Assembly: GCA_963573305.1 (NCBI GenBank)
Contig: OY754329.1
Span: forward strand, 65,593,084 to 65,657,083
DNA from: Pyrrhosoma nymphula
Lineage: Eukaryota; Arthropoda; Insecta; Odonata; Coenagrionidae
DNA: 64,000 bases
Direction: 5' to 3'
How positions within the stretch are numbered: position 1 is the stretch's first letter; every line of letters starts with the position of its first letter. The position numbers and the translations under genes were made by a program. This document shows, piece by piece, positions 10,373 to 20,835 of this stretch. The notes below the pieces were generated by a model. The model did not search any database. It worked only from the letters and a program-made list of their open reading frames with translations, and was not told the origin of the DNA.

Positions 10373-10623
10373 AGGGTTATTATAAATATATGTACTGTTC
10401 AAGTGTATCCTTTTTGTGCATGAATTAATCCATTAACCTTTGCCGCCAAGGATTACCGAAAGAACGGATCTCTCTCAAGGTAAGAAGTGATAAAGTGAAG
10501 GGTACCTTTTGTGTGTCGGGCTGATACAAGTATATAACGTCGCGTGTTTAGGACCGCGTGAAAGAATAATTATTAGAACCCCTGTGATAAGGAAATTGAT
10601 AAGGGGGGGACTAGTACATTAAT

Positions 10624-10641
10624 TGGCGCCCAGCGTGTAGA
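10624..10641 (+). promoter_or_regulatory. primer-binding site, probably tRNA-Lys
   Basis: TGGCGCCCAGCGTG begins five bases after the LTR end. Its first nine bases match the complement of the 3' end of lysine tRNA used by many Gypsy elements and retroviruses (TGGCGCCCAACG type), with one change inside. This primes minus-strand cDNA synthesis. Confidence 0.7.
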
Positions 10642-10715
10642 GCTTGACTACTCATTAGGTGAGACCACGAGAACCGGAGAGAAGGAGGATCATCCCGAAG
10701 GAGTGAAGAAAGAAG

Positions 10716-12356
10716 ATGGCGGCCAACATGAAGAAATTTCCGGAGCTGAAGTCGGCAGAGCTACGGCAATTATTACGAGAGAGGGACTTGTTAGTAGGGG
10801 GAACCAAGCCAGAATTGCAGCAGCGATTATTACACACGCTAGAAAAGGAGGGAATAGATGTAAGCACGTATGAATTTAGGGTCGATAGTGAGGAACCGGT
10901 GGAAACTGAGATGCAAGCGCTATTTAGGCAATTAAAAGAAGAACAAGATAGAAGAGATAGAGAGAGGGCAGAAGAAGCAAAAGAAGAACGAGAGAGAAGC
11001 AGAACGATCTTAGAGGAGATGGCTGAAGGGCAAGAGAGAAATAGAACGATCTTAGAGGAGATGGCTGAGAGGCAAGAGAGAAGACATGCAGAATTGTTGG
11101 GGCAAATTAGGGAAGAAGCAGACGAAAGAGAGAGAAAGCTTTTGGAAGAAATGGCAAAAATAGCAGGAGAACATAGACAGACGCAGGAACGTATTGCATC
11201 ATTCGAACATGGCTGTGATGAAAGGTTTGCCAAAACAGACGGGGCGTTAGCAGAGATATGCAAAGATGTCGCGAAAGAAATTAACGGAGTAGGAGCGAGG
11301 CTGGAGGCGAGCGATCTCAAGGTCCGAAAGTTAGAAGCGAGTTACGTGAATTTGCATGAGAACGTGGAGGAAAGGTTCAAGAAGATGGCGGACGAGCCTG
11401 GACAACAATCCACCACAAAAGCAGCTGGGCTAGATGAAGAGGCAGTCCGACGCATCGTGCGTGAGGAAAGCAGGAGACCTAACGTCACAACGGCACCCGC
11501 GGGAATGGTACAATTAAAGGTCCCAACGTTCGACGGGAGGCATACATCAAGACCCATGAAATACCTACAGGAGCTGTGCGAATACCAAGAGATATATCGG
11601 TTACCTGACCAGATGATGCTCCAGGTCATCAGACAAGGAATGGTTGGGAGAGCAGAGGAATGGTTCTCTGCGACCCGACACCTGTATGAAGATGTGAACG
11701 CTTTCCAAGCTATTTTCACGGAGCAGTTTTGGGGAGATGAACGTCAAATGCTGATAAAACGGAGTTTCGACACGGGAAAATACAAGGAGAACGGAGGGCT
11801 CACGCGAGTAGAATATGCGACGGCCAAAATTAGCGTAGCGAGGGAGTTGACGCCGCCAATGGAGGACGGAATGATCATTCTAATTCTCAAGAAACACTTT
11901 GGCATGGAAGTAAGCGTCGGCATGATTTCAAATAATGTAAATACAATCCCGCAATTCTTGACGTTATTGGCCCGCTATGATAACATACCGCGAGAGGACG
12001 GAAACTCCGAGGCGACTGGACACCGAAGATGGGGAGACCAATACCCAAGGACCCATGGAGACCGTACGTGGAGGACACCGGAAGACACATCCCAACACAA
12101 CCAGCAGTACAGATGGGACTCGAAGAGGTCACAACCACGAGAGTGGCAAGCGTCGAGCCAGCAGAGAGACGGACGGAGAGACGATAACTTTCGCGGCGAG
12201 GGATACTCTCAACGGCCGGGCGAGAGACCAGCTGATCGACGCCGAGGACAAAACAATATGGCGGAGGCGCGCCCACCGATGAGAGAGCGCCCTGTCAATT
12301 CCATGATGGCGGAAGAAAGCAACGCCGCGGGGAAGCCGGAGCAGGAAAACTATTAG
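10716..12356 (+). CDS. gag: Gag protein with N-terminal SAP-like motif
   Basis: An intact 546-residue ORF, the first after the primer-binding site. Residues 6-41 (FPELKSAELRQLLRERDLL, then GGTKPELQQRLL) fit a SAP helix-extended-helix DNA-binding motif. Residues about 65-230 are strongly charged and heptad-like, with the repeat RTILEEMAE occurring twice, so a coiled coil is likely. Residues about 270-430 (VPTFDGR, YLQELCEY, AEEWFSATR, AIFTEQFWG) match the retrotransposon Gag capsid region. The last 110 residues are basic and Arg/Gly/Gln-rich. No CCHC zinc knuckle is visible; the basic tail may bind RNA instead. It would build the particle that packages element RNA. The second ORF lies in the -1 frame. 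Confidence 0.9.
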   Translation: MAANMKKFPELKSAELRQLLRERDLLVGGTKPELQQRLLHTLEKEGIDVSTYEFRVDSEEPVETEMQALFRQLKEEQDRRDRERAEEAKEERERSRTILEEMAEGQERNRTILEEMAERQERRHAELLGQIREEADERERKLLEEMAKIAGEHRQTQERIASFEHGCDERFAKTDGALAEICKDVAKEINGVGARLEASDLKVRKLEASYVNLHENVEERFKKMADEPGQQSTTKAAGLDEEAVRRIVREESRRPNVTTAPAGMVQLKVPTFDGRHTSRPMKYLQELCEYQEIYRLPDQMMLQVIRQGMVGRAEEWFSATRHLYEDVNAFQAIFTEQFWGDERQMLIKRSFDTGKYKENGGLTRVEYATAKISVARELTPPMEDGMIILILKKHFGMEVSVGMISNNVNTIPQFLTLLARYDNIPREDGNSEATGHRRWGDQYPRTHGDRTWRTPEDTSQHNQQYRWDSKRSQPREWQASSQQRDGRRDDNFRGEGYSQRPGERPADRRRGQNNMAEARPPMRERPVNSMMAEESNAAGKPEQENY

Positions 12357-12382
12357 CGGCAAAGCATGACGAAGGTCCCAAC

Positions 12383-13393
12383 ATGCCGAGGCCGGAAGAC
12401 GGAGAGGGATTCTGGGACATACCGAAGGAGCAACGGGCGAAGACACGGAAAGTGAGAATAAAACGGACACCACCACAAGAGGAGAAGATAGAACCCCACA
12501 CGGAGGAGGAAACGATATGCAATGTTTTTGAGTCACCTCGAGATTTCTTGACGGAGAAAGAAGCGGATAGGCCGGAAGTAATTAAATGCCCGGAGATTAG
12601 GGTTCAAATGGAAGGAGTGGCTGTGAATGCACTGATAGACACGGGATCGGAGCTAACGTGCATTAGCGAGGAGTTTTATCGGGAGAATCAGAATGCACTG
12701 CGAAACGCTTTGGAGGTACCAGTCAAAGGAATCCGGATAGCTGGAGCCGTCGGAAGGAGAAGTGGAATTATAAGGAGGCAGATCTGTCCGAGTATAGAGA
12801 TAGACGGATTCACCACAAATATGGCCTGCACGGTGGTGCCGGAGCTGATCAAACCATTCATAATCGGGACGGACACATTAGCTCAACTATCCGCGAAGAT
12901 TGAGTACGATCGCAGGATTATAACCCTAAGTGAAGGAAAAAAGGAGATCGCATGTAAGTTTAGGGAAATGCGCATGGACGCACAATATGACAACATGCAC
13001 ATAGAAACCAGCGAGGAATATGGGAAGACGGATGGCGAGGAAGAACCACGAGAGCAAAGCTTAGAAGAAAGTGACTCCGAGAAGATCGCAAATGATATAT
13101 TTAGGATACGTGAAAATATCATTAAAAAAGGCGAAAAACGGGCGGAGAGAAGAAGGAAGAAAGATAAGAGGAAGAGAACGAAATTTAAAATAGGAGATGA
13201 GGTTTTAGTACGTACCAATCCGGTATCCGATGAGCAAAGGGGGATTTATCACAGCTTCCTGGCGTTATACGAAGGTCCATATGAGATTTCAGAATTCCGA
13301 GGGCCAGCCACGTGTGTAGTATTTAATCCACAAAAGAACGAAATACGAGGCACTTTCCACTTCAGCAATATTAAACCATATAGGGAACAATAG
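12383..13393 (+). CDS. pol: fused retropepsin and integrase C-terminal domain
   Basis: A 336-residue intact ORF. Residues 68-170 are an aspartic protease: NALIDTGSELTCIS (83-96) has the catalytic DTG, and FIIGTDTLAQ (about 159-168) is the family's second conserved loop. After an acidic linker the protein passes directly into RRRKKDKRKRTKFKIGDEVL, then LALYEGPYEI with the GPY/F signature of Ty3/Gypsy integrase C-termini (residues about 293-302). Reverse transcriptase, RNase H and the HHCC/DDE part of integrase are missing, yet the frame is kept. The frame is -1 to gag and stays open upstream of the ATG through the gag stop, so a -1 ribosomal frameshift near GGAAAAC (12344-12350) is possible. 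Confidence 0.88.
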   Translation: MPRPEDGEGFWDIPKEQRAKTRKVRIKRTPPQEEKIEPHTEEETICNVFESPRDFLTEKEADRPEVIKCPEIRVQMEGVAVNALIDTGSELTCISEEFYRENQNALRNALEVPVKGIRIAGAVGRRSGIIRRQICPSIEIDGFTTNMACTVVPELIKPFIIGTDTLAQLSAKIEYDRRIITLSEGKKEIACKFREMRMDAQYDNMHIETSEEYGKTDGEEEPREQSLEESDSEKIANDIFRIRENIIKKGEKRAERRRKKDKRKRTKFKIGDEVLVRTNPVSDEQRGIYHSFLALYEGPYEISEFRGPATCVVFNPQKNEIRGTFHFSNIKPYREQ

Positions 13394-14265
13394 CACAGCA
13401 CTTGGTATCACTCACATCACACGAGCACACGAGAAGAAGACCGTAGTCCAACTGACCATAGCACGCAGTCATTAAACTGAGGAAGCCAGCGCCGCAACAT
13501 TATAATTTGATCCGTTCAAGCAAGGGAGAACTGTTTACCGATAATATACATTGTATCGGGGCCCGACATGCGAGGGGAGCTTACGAACGAGAGAGAGAGG
13601 TTGAACTTGGCGGCAGGTGGATTAGCACAATATGTATGTTTCGTGATATCTTTTCTCAATGTGTGTATATTCAGTGTCATGTTGCCATTATTTGATTCGT
13701 GTTTTCTTATGTATGAATGGGCTCGTGGACGTAGATTGAGCCGGAAGGAGGGAGAGTGTATCACCTGAAGGAACTTTAAGTGCTGTGAAGTGTATATGTG
13801 TAATGTGAATTATGGCCTTTTGATAACCCAGTGTTTTTAAGGGGTTAAAAGTGAGAATGAATGTTGAGAAGAAGATGGACAGTTTTATTATTTGCACGTT
13901 ATATTCACGTTCAATGTATCAGTTAATAACGTCGATTTATATAATATGTTCTTGATTTTAAATTACGTGAATAAGATTTTCATTGGTTATTTGCCTATTT
14001 CAAGCAAGGAAGAAAGGGAAGAGACCATATTGTTATATGGTATATCATATGTCTTGAGTTAAAGGAGGAGACGCTGTTTGTAATTGTGTTTATTGATATA
14101 AATGTATTCATGTGTGATTTCTGCTGTAACACAATATACTTGGGCACAGACATTATTTAGAGGGAGGCTAAAGTTTGAAGGCGTTGGGGCCGCGTTAGTT
14201 TACATTTGAAGGCTTTAAAATAATTCCTTTCTTATATTTCCAAGTCATTATTTTAATGGGGCTAA
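13394..14265 (+). other. 3' untranslated part of the Gypsy-type element
   Basis: About 870 bp between the second ORF and the 3' LTR with no supported ORF, no env-like sequence and no obvious polypurine tract; the bases before the LTR read ATGGGGCTAA. It may hold signals for packaging or be a relic of the deleted region. Confidence 0.5.
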
Positions 14266-15177
14266 TGTAACACGCCATTTTGGCCGTGTTGGCATAAGTA
14301 TACGATTAAGGACGCCATTGTGTATATTTTGGGAACACGTGCTACCGCGAGGCAACAATATCGTCTATGTTATGAAAACAACTTTAAACAATACCATTTT
14401 CTGTTTACGTAAACAGACTATAACAATGCCGTCTATGTTATGAAAACAACTTTAAACAATACCATTTTCTGTTTACGTAAACAAACTTATAATAATGAAA
14501 GGGGAATAGCCTATCAGATACGAGAGAAGGGGAGAAAACCTGGAATGTTCTAGAACATACAGGAGGGGAGATGATATAGTATAAAAGGGATTGTCAAACA
14601 AGGGGCAGGGGCTTCTTCTTCTTCGTCTTCTTAACAAGGGAGCCACAAGAGACGTTTATCGAGTGAAAGTCATACGAGAGTTTTTGCAGTGATAATTTGC
14701 CGGGAGTAAGCAGCTTTGGACAGCAATTACCAACGCCAGTGTCCTGTGTTAAGGAAGGATCCAGGAATCCGATAAACAGATACTGGGGCATAGAGTATCG
14801 GGAATTCACTTTGTACAATATCCGGTGAAGTAGAACAAACATTATAAATTAATACGAATATATTTGAGAAGGGAACATATATTGATTAATTGAGTAACTA
14901 AAGTGAATTTGTTTCATAATTGCAGAATAAAAGGGTTATTATAAATATATGTACTGTTCAAGTGTATCCTTTTTGTGCATGAATTAATCCATTAACCTTT
15001 GCCGCCAAGGATTACCGAAAGAACGGATCTCTCTCAAGGTAAGAAGTGATAAAGTGAAGGGTACCTTTTGTGTGTCGGGCTGATACAAGTATATAACGTC
15101 GCGTGTTTAGGACCGCGTGAAAGAATAATTATTAGAACCCCTGTGATAAGGAAATTGATAAGGGGGGGACTAGTACA
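14266..15177 (+). repeat. 3' LTR of the Gypsy-type element
   Basis: A 912-bp partner of the 5' LTR with the same ends, the same internal duplication, a TATA box at 14580 and AATAAA at 14926. It is followed by the GTAT target duplication. Confidence 0.95.
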
Positions 15178-15181
15178 GTAT

Positions 15182-16124
15182 TTTGTCACCGTATTTGCGG
15201 CAGGCACGAATAAAGTCTAGATTATAGTTTGTTCACTCGTTGATGTCAGTTTTCAACAATATCTTATTAAACTTAGAGAAGGCATCAAATTCTATCACTG
15301 GAAGTTTCTATTTTGGAATCCACTTTAGAGACTCTTGAGGGAAGATACGAGAATAATTTTAGCTTCTTAAAAATAATGGAAATAACTACAGAAATAAGAG
15401 AGGAAGTTTACTCATAGGAGTGTGATAGATTTGGTGAGGAGAGGACAGCTGTGTGTAGAATTGCTATTGAGTATCTTAAAAAGTGGCTGGCTCAATATCA
15501 ACAGCTCGAACCATTCAAATGGATGCAACTTTCAAGAACTCCTAAATGGGAGGATGTTGAAAACTGCATCACATATCTTAATGAAAACCAAATGTAAGGC
15601 TAAACGACAGTGTGTTGTGATCAATTTTGTAGTTTCACAAAATTTTTAAAAGAACTATGAACGAAACAAAACCAACCAGCAGGTTACGTGTGGTATACAT
15701 ATTTCAATCAGTCATATAATTATGTGTACCATTCTTAACTGCTAAAATTGCAGGTTTTTTTTCTATACCTATAAGTCATAATGCTAATATAGAATGCGTT
15801 TTCTCTCTTGTAAACTCACAGTGGACCAAAGGCAGGAACAGATTTAAAATAGAAAACATGAAAGGTGTACCTAGTGCGTGCAGTACAGTTTTAAGCACTT
15901 AGGATGCTTAAGCTTCTATAACTACTAGCTGGGAATCCGGAAACTGCTAACAAAGATTTTCATCCTCCAAATATTCATGGCATAAAGGTGAAAAAGACAG
16001 TCAAGATGAGATACGTGAATGTAGTGATTATGATAAAAATGGTGGTAAAAATAACAAAATAAGAAGTGTCCTCTTTTTTACAGGAAATGTCCTCTTTTTT
16101 TATGATGGACCAATGGTAACCCTA
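15182..16124 (+). pseudogene. hAT transposase C-terminal remnant (copy B) and right end
   Basis: This is the 3' part of the hAT element after the LTR insertion. The plus-strand reading gives ILKSGWLNINSSNHSNG, LLNGRMLKTASHILMK and, after frameshifts, NAFSLVNSQWTKGRNRFK, a hAT-type C-terminal dimerisation signature. Many stops occur. It is collinear with the reverse complement of 97-1150. The element ends with two GTCCTCTTTTTT motifs and the terminal ATGGTAACCCTA. Confidence 0.6.
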
Positions 16125-16132
16125 GGGAGGGG

Positions 16133-17308
16133 TATTTTGTTCGCAGGATTAAGAATAGGGGAAATGATTGGGTGCTAATTTTAGTCTAGCACACAGCATT
16201 GGGATCTTGCAATATTTATAAAATCTCAATTTGTTCTATACAATTTACCTCATGTCCATTGTTACAAACATTTAATATTTTCCCTTTACATCTGCTGGCA
16301 TTGACTTTTTTCAACAATGTTTGAAAAGTTATTTCCATTATCATATTTTTCAATTCAAATCCAATTTCAAATGGTAGCAAATTACCGTATTGGCCTGAAT
16401 ATGAAGAGGTCAAAAATAGCTAGTCTCATTTTCGCGCTCTAAAAAAATATCTGGACGCAACCCGCACATCATGCGTGCGTGGTGGGTGGCGTAACTGCTG
16501 GTTCCTCGCGATTACGAATTCAAACTTGATTACAGCGTTATAATGAACGAAAACATCACATCTAAACATGCCAGGTATAGCACGACTGATGTTTGACAAC
16601 GTCGATATTTTACTAGGGTCGCACGGTGTAGAAACATTTGAACTGCTTTTATGTAGATAATTCGAAGCATGTGTCAGAAGTCATTCGCCAAAACTGGATT
16701 GAAAAAATGGATCTACTGTGTATAGCCGTGACGGCCATGACCAAGGCATGGTTTACATTTTATAACTATAGACCGGGTTGCTACAGACCTGGAAAACCAG
16801 GAAAAGTCAGGGAAATTGAAAATGGCTCTGGAAAACCTGGAAAAGTCAGGGAAATTGAGAACTTACCTGGAAATTTGCTTTAAGAAGTGAAAATCTGTTT
16901 TCAATAAGTGAGCAGTGCCATTACAGGCAATTCCTGTGTGCATTGGCTTACTGCTTTAGTACTTGCCCTAAATGAGGCAGTGGAACTCTAACTAGTCTTT
17001 ATCAATTAATTATGTGCACCTAAAATTAAATTTCAGTTTCCATTTTACATCTTTATTATATGTCATATATTTGTATAATCATTCTGAAAATGATGGAATA
17101 TTGATTTCACCTTAGTTTGTGTACGTAGAGGTAATTCCTTGCTAGCCGCTCCCAAGTCATAATAACTTCCAGCATGAGTCTGAAAAATCAAAAGGAATGA
17201 GCTACAGAATCTCTGGCCCACTGAGTGCCTTCATTTTCCTTTTTGTGGGAGTATTAGGTCTCGAATGTCTGAGGAAATAATTTGATCAAAAGTGAAACAA
17301 ATTTAAAT
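16133..17308. other. no gene seen; small tandem repeat inside
   Basis: This stretch between the hAT target duplication and the Copia gag fragment has no supported coding sequence apart from the short repeat at 16786-16862. It may be host or decayed repeat DNA. Confidence 0.35.
16786..16862 (+). repeat. two-unit tandem repeat (GGAAAAGTCAGGGAAATTG)
   Basis: Two units of about 38 bp each contain CCTGGAAAA and AAAGTCAGGGAAATTGA. The motif is characteristic of dispersed short elements in many animals. The element boundaries are not clear. Confidence 0.6.
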
Positions 17309-18140
17309 GCCCCATTCGGAATTCCACTTTTCCTTTACATTCTTTGGACATTTGGTAGAAGGATTAACCCTCTATTCCACAGTTGTAGCAGATAATAGTT
17401 CCTCTCGATTTGGCTTCTAGTGTTTTTGGACGTTCTCTTGCAAAATGACCAAATTCATAACACACTAGGCAGGATTTGTCCCCACTATTGTATTTTACCC
17501 AATTTTTACTGTGTACTCTGTCATTTCTCATCACAAGCAGGTTTCTTTGCTCCATATTTTTTCTAGTCTGCTCTTCTCTTTCTCTCTCCATTCTAGATTC
17601 CTCCAACAAAAGCTTATTTTTTACATTTTCTGACATAAATTATTCCTGATTCAACTCCATTACCCGAGCCAGGTAAGTATATTTCTCATGTTTCAATCCC
17701 CTCAGTATCCAGCCATGTATTGGTCGTTGATGTTTAATTCATAGGATTTTTTTAGTTTCTCACAAACATACTCCACTCGATTCAGGTAGACTATGATTGG
17801 CTCATCAGGTTTCTTTAGCAGTTTGCGAGTTTGTCTGTGGTGCTGATAAACTGCAACGGCGAAATCCTGAAGGGTATTACCTTTAACCTATTCCAAGCAT
17901 GTTTGGCCCTTTGGTGCTTGCAGATATAATTCAAATAGCAATCTTATACAAACTGTGTGAGGTAGCACAATGCATCGTCATTCTTTCTTTGTTTCTGATT
18001 TAAATATTTTTTGTCGTAATATCCAGGATCAAATGCTTCCCACACTTTCTTTTTCAGAAGCATTGCCTTTATTCTCTTACACCACATGAGATAGTTTTTG
18101 TCCCAAACTCTTGATGTTCACCATCTCCAAAGATGTTACC
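17309..18140 (-). pseudogene. Copia gag, second copy, truncated
   Basis: Degenerate gag homologous to 23750-24605. The upstream part reads FAVAVYQHHRQTRKLL and KPDEPIIVYLNRVEYVCEKL. The downstream ORF (17636-17364) has CLVCYEFGHFARERP, a zinc-knuckle relic whose final cysteine is Arg, and CYNCGIEG. Homology to the other copy stops abruptly at GCCCCATTCGG (17309), so everything 3' of the zinc knuckle is missing. It follows an LTR at 18221-18510 on the same strand, giving the start of a second element. Confidence 0.7.
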
Positions 18141-18220
18141 ATGGCCGTGAAGTAACTTAATGATGCAGTGATAATTACACTAGAGCTAAACTTCCTTCAA
18201 AATTTAATGGGTCTGTTACC

Positions 18221-18510
18221 TATTCAAAATTGGAACTCCATTTAAAAAAAACTTTTATTACTCGTAATGACAAATGTCAACTCATCTCAATTTATATCCA
18301 ACAATTTAATACAACTACTAAAGGCGTGAACATATATGTGCTGCCAAAAAACCTCTTGATACTTGAAGAAGAAAACATAAGAAGAACACAATTCACTACC
18401 AGCCACTACTCAATATAAAAATACAAATTGGACACAAAACATCACAAATTTAATGAATGACACCATAAATACCTTATAATCACAAAAAGTAATATTTATA
18501 CATTCCAACA
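18221..18510 (-). repeat. Copia-type LTR (between pol and second gag)
   Basis: On the minus strand it starts TGTTGGAATGTATAAATA, the classical Copia 5' LTR start, and ends before AGGTAACAGACCC. That string resembles the internal initiator-tRNA-Met primer site of Copia (GGTTATGGGCCCAG). Length about 290 bp. It is homologous to the interrupted LTR at 24679-27117. RNase H ends just upstream, so this is the 3' LTR of the pol-bearing element and the 5' LTR of the next gag. Confidence 0.65.
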
Positions 18511-18544
18511 GCATTATTAATTTAATTTAATTTATTCAAAACGA

Positions 18545-18798
18545 TCAACTAATTAATCCTTTAAGCCAAGCTTCTTTCTGATTTCAGCAGTTTTCTCTCC
18601 AGTTAATGCCTTTGTGAATATGTCAGCCTCGTTTTTGGAAGAAGGAACATAATTAAATTTAATGATACCATTTGCAACTTGCTCCCTAAGAAACAGGAAT
18701 TTTGTGACAGAACCTGGGTAGAACTTACATATATTGCACCTATATTATCGCAATACACTTTCAAATGTCTTTCAACAAATTACATGTCTAATTTCTTT
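18545..18798 (-). pseudogene. Copia RNase H C-terminus, severed by Penelope insertion
   Basis: Minus-strand reading: FVERHLKVYCDNIGAIYVSS, FLREQVANGIIKFNYVPS and KNEADIFTKALTGEKTAEI, the standard C-terminal RNase H order in Copia pol (YCDN..., YV.S..., AD..TK.L). A stop and frameshifts are present. The N-terminal half of the domain lies beyond the Penelope-like element, at about 20916-21200. Confidence 0.72.
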
Positions 18799-18810
18799 GA
18801 ACAAATTTTT

Positions 18811-20458
18811 CTACCACATAACTTCCTTTGTACGCTCAAACATAGCGATGTAATCAGCCTGGTAAACACCACTTTTCTGTAAATTGTCATACTTGTCCTT
18901 TTTATTAAAAAGCATTTTACCCACTGACTCAGGATTGTAAAATGACACTTTGGCATTATGGATTATATTACATAGCTTATATGAGACATGAGGTATGAAA
19001 GGTAGCTTGCACCAACGTGAAGGTTTGTCAATATCAACTTGAATGGAAGTTATAAAATTTATAGCTTGTTTTTTGTTAGATCTTTCAATAAGTTTTCCAA
19101 TCAGTTTTGGGTCAAAACCATTTTGTTGGGCAATATACATAATGGTATTTAATTCCTTATTTTAGTTGTCCATGGACATTGGGATACCTGTTAGCCTGTT
19201 TACCATTGATTTTAGCGAAGCTGTTTAATGAATATGGTGATGGTTTGAGTTCATTGGAATAACGACATCCGTAAACGTAGGTTTACGGTAAATTGAAAAT
19301 TCATGTTTGCCCATACTAATATCAATGTTAAGATCCAAAAAGTTAATGTTATGTCCACTGTATTCCAAAGTGAACTAGATTGATTGGTGCAGAGAGTTTA
19401 TGAAAGACGTAAAGTTATTCAGCTGGCGCAAGGCACCTGACCACAAACATATAATGTCATCCACATAACGATGCCAATCACATATGTTACCTAACATTGG
19501 ATGCTTGCAATCAAATAATTTAAGTTCTAACTCATTCATGAATATCTCAGCTAGAATTGGTGACATTGGTGACCCCATAGCAAGGCCAGATGTTTGTTTA
19601 TAAAATGTACCATTAAATAAGAAATAATTTTGTTTGATGCATAAATCCAAAAGTAATTTATCTCATTTAACATTTTGTCATCACCACCTGAACATTTAAT
19701 TAAATTTACCGCGAAGTTTGAGGCTTCCTTGGCTGGAACTGACGTAAACAGGTTAGTCACATCAAATGAAATGAGCTTGGAATTGGTTGGGGTTTCACTG
19801 TAGATATTTTTGTCACCAAATCCACTGCGTGTTGAATTTCGATCGTAAAGAAGAATAATTTCTCAACAGATTATTTAGTTTCACAGCCAATTTATGACAT
19901 GGAGCGGTGAAGTGGGGAACAACCGGTCGAATAGGGGTGTAGAGGTGAATGTGGGTTTGTGGGTTTTAGGCAGTCCGAAAAACCTTGGAGGTAAGGGGTA
20001 TGTTCAATAGTTTCCACTTGTCTTCGGCACTTAAAACACTTCCACACTTTGACACTGTGGCTTTAAGCTGGTTCTGGAATTTTGTAGTTGGGTCTTTACT
20101 CATCACCAGCGTCACATTTATTCACGTAGTCATCTCTGCTCAAAATCACCACACTGTTACCCTTGTCGACTTTTGTCATAACTAAGTCCGCTTCCAACAT
20201 CGAAGTTTTAATGTTCCGGATAATCTGCATGTGCGAGCCGTTTCGAAGTTGTTTTGATTGTTGAGACGAAAACTTAGATATGATGTCTGCCGCTATCTGT
20301 TTTTTACTAGAAGGTTCTTTGTGTAGGGCAAGGTCGCAGTCAGCGGTGATGTTGATTGCAGCTTTGCATGTAAAAGGGGTGTGCAGTGCGAATTTATAAC
20401 CATTATTCAGGAGGCTCATCTCTGATTCCGAAAATGAATGGTTGGACAAGTTCATCAC
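18811..20458 (-). pseudogene. Penelope-like reverse transcriptase, broken
   Basis: N-terminal piece 20458-20096: NLSNHSFSESEMSLLNNGYK, then ADLVMTKVDKGNSVVIL. Core piece 19760-19375: TNLFTSVP (first catalytic motif region), FYKQTSGLAMGSPMSPILAE and WHRYVDDIICLW (catalytic DD), the typical Penelope block. C-terminal piece 19140-18811: LPFIPHVSYKL and KSGVYQADYIAMFER, where GVY..YI looks like a collapsed GIY-YIG endonuclease start lacking its CxxC part. Frameshifts separate the pieces. The protein would have combined reverse transcription with endonuclease cutting; this copy cannot. Confidence 0.75.
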
Positions 20459-20620
20459 TATAGGGTAAAACTTTACATTTACTGGTAGCTAGACTGAATC
20501 TCTGCTGGACATCCCTAACTGGGAATCACACAAGTTTTTGTGTTTTGTATTCACGGTGTTGAGTTTCTGGAAGGCAATTACACTCACCCGACACTTCACT
20601 CGATCCTCCAAGCGATTCCA

Positions 20621-20782
20621 ATCCCAGATCGTGAGCGAGCCAGTCAGGTCCATGTGCAGGTAGTACAGGTAGTGAGAGATGGAATCCGTAATCCCACACC
20701 AGCTCTTCAGCTCCTTCTTTATCCATATCTTCTTAGCCAAGGCAACTGCAAGGACCTGACTGGCTCGCTCACGATCTGGGAT
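20621..20782. repeat. 31-bp perfect inverted repeat with 100-bp spacer
   Basis: Arms at 20621-20651 and 20752-20782 are exact reverse complements, starting ATCCCAGATCGTGAGCGAG. The flanking CCTATATAAG (about 20800) could be promoter-like. The pair lies in the non-coding upstream region of the Penelope-like element and may belong to its terminal repeat. Confidence 0.85.
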
Positions 20783-20835
20783 ACCCACCCTCCCACGGAT
20801 ACCTATATAAGTGTAAGCCACCCAACTATTTGTAC

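Larger units (their letters stand above)
9707..10618 (+). repeat. 5' LTR of the Gypsy-type element
   Basis: A 912-bp direct repeat of 14266-15177, bounded by TG and CA. It holds a TATA box at 10021, an AATAAA at 10367 and a tandemly duplicated 68-bp segment at 9803-9938. No differences from the 3' LTR were noticed on reading, which points to a young insertion. Confidence 0.95.
9707..15177 (+). mobile_element. non-autonomous Gypsy-type LTR retrotransposon
   Basis: A complete 5471-bp element inside the hAT transposon. It has two 912-bp LTRs, starting TGTAACACG and ending CTAGTACA, that look identical by eye. Target duplication GTAT lies at 9703-9706 and 15178-15181. Order: 5' LTR, primer-binding site, gag (10716-12356), protease-integrase C-terminus ORF (12383-13393), about 870 bp without ORFs, 3' LTR. 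Reverse transcriptase, RNase H and the integrase catalytic core are absent. Intact ORFs and matching LTRs suggest a recent insertion mobilised by enzymes from another element. A solo LTR of the same family is at 52778-53619. Confidence 0.92.
7703..16124. mobile_element. hAT transposon, split by two nested retroelements
   Basis: The left end reads TAGGGTTACCAT and the right end ATGGTAACCCTA, a perfect 12-bp inverted repeat. The flanks are GGGAGGGG at 7695-7702 and GGGAGGGG at 16125-16132, an exact 8-bp target duplication, the hallmark of hAT insertion. Both ends carry subterminal GTCCTCTTTTT motifs. Removing the LINE (about 7749-9417) and the LTR element (9707-15177) leaves about 1.3 kb of hAT sequence: 7703-7748, 9418-9706 and 15182-16124. 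Only a degenerate transposase C-terminus remains, so it is an internally deleted copy. Confidence 0.87.
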
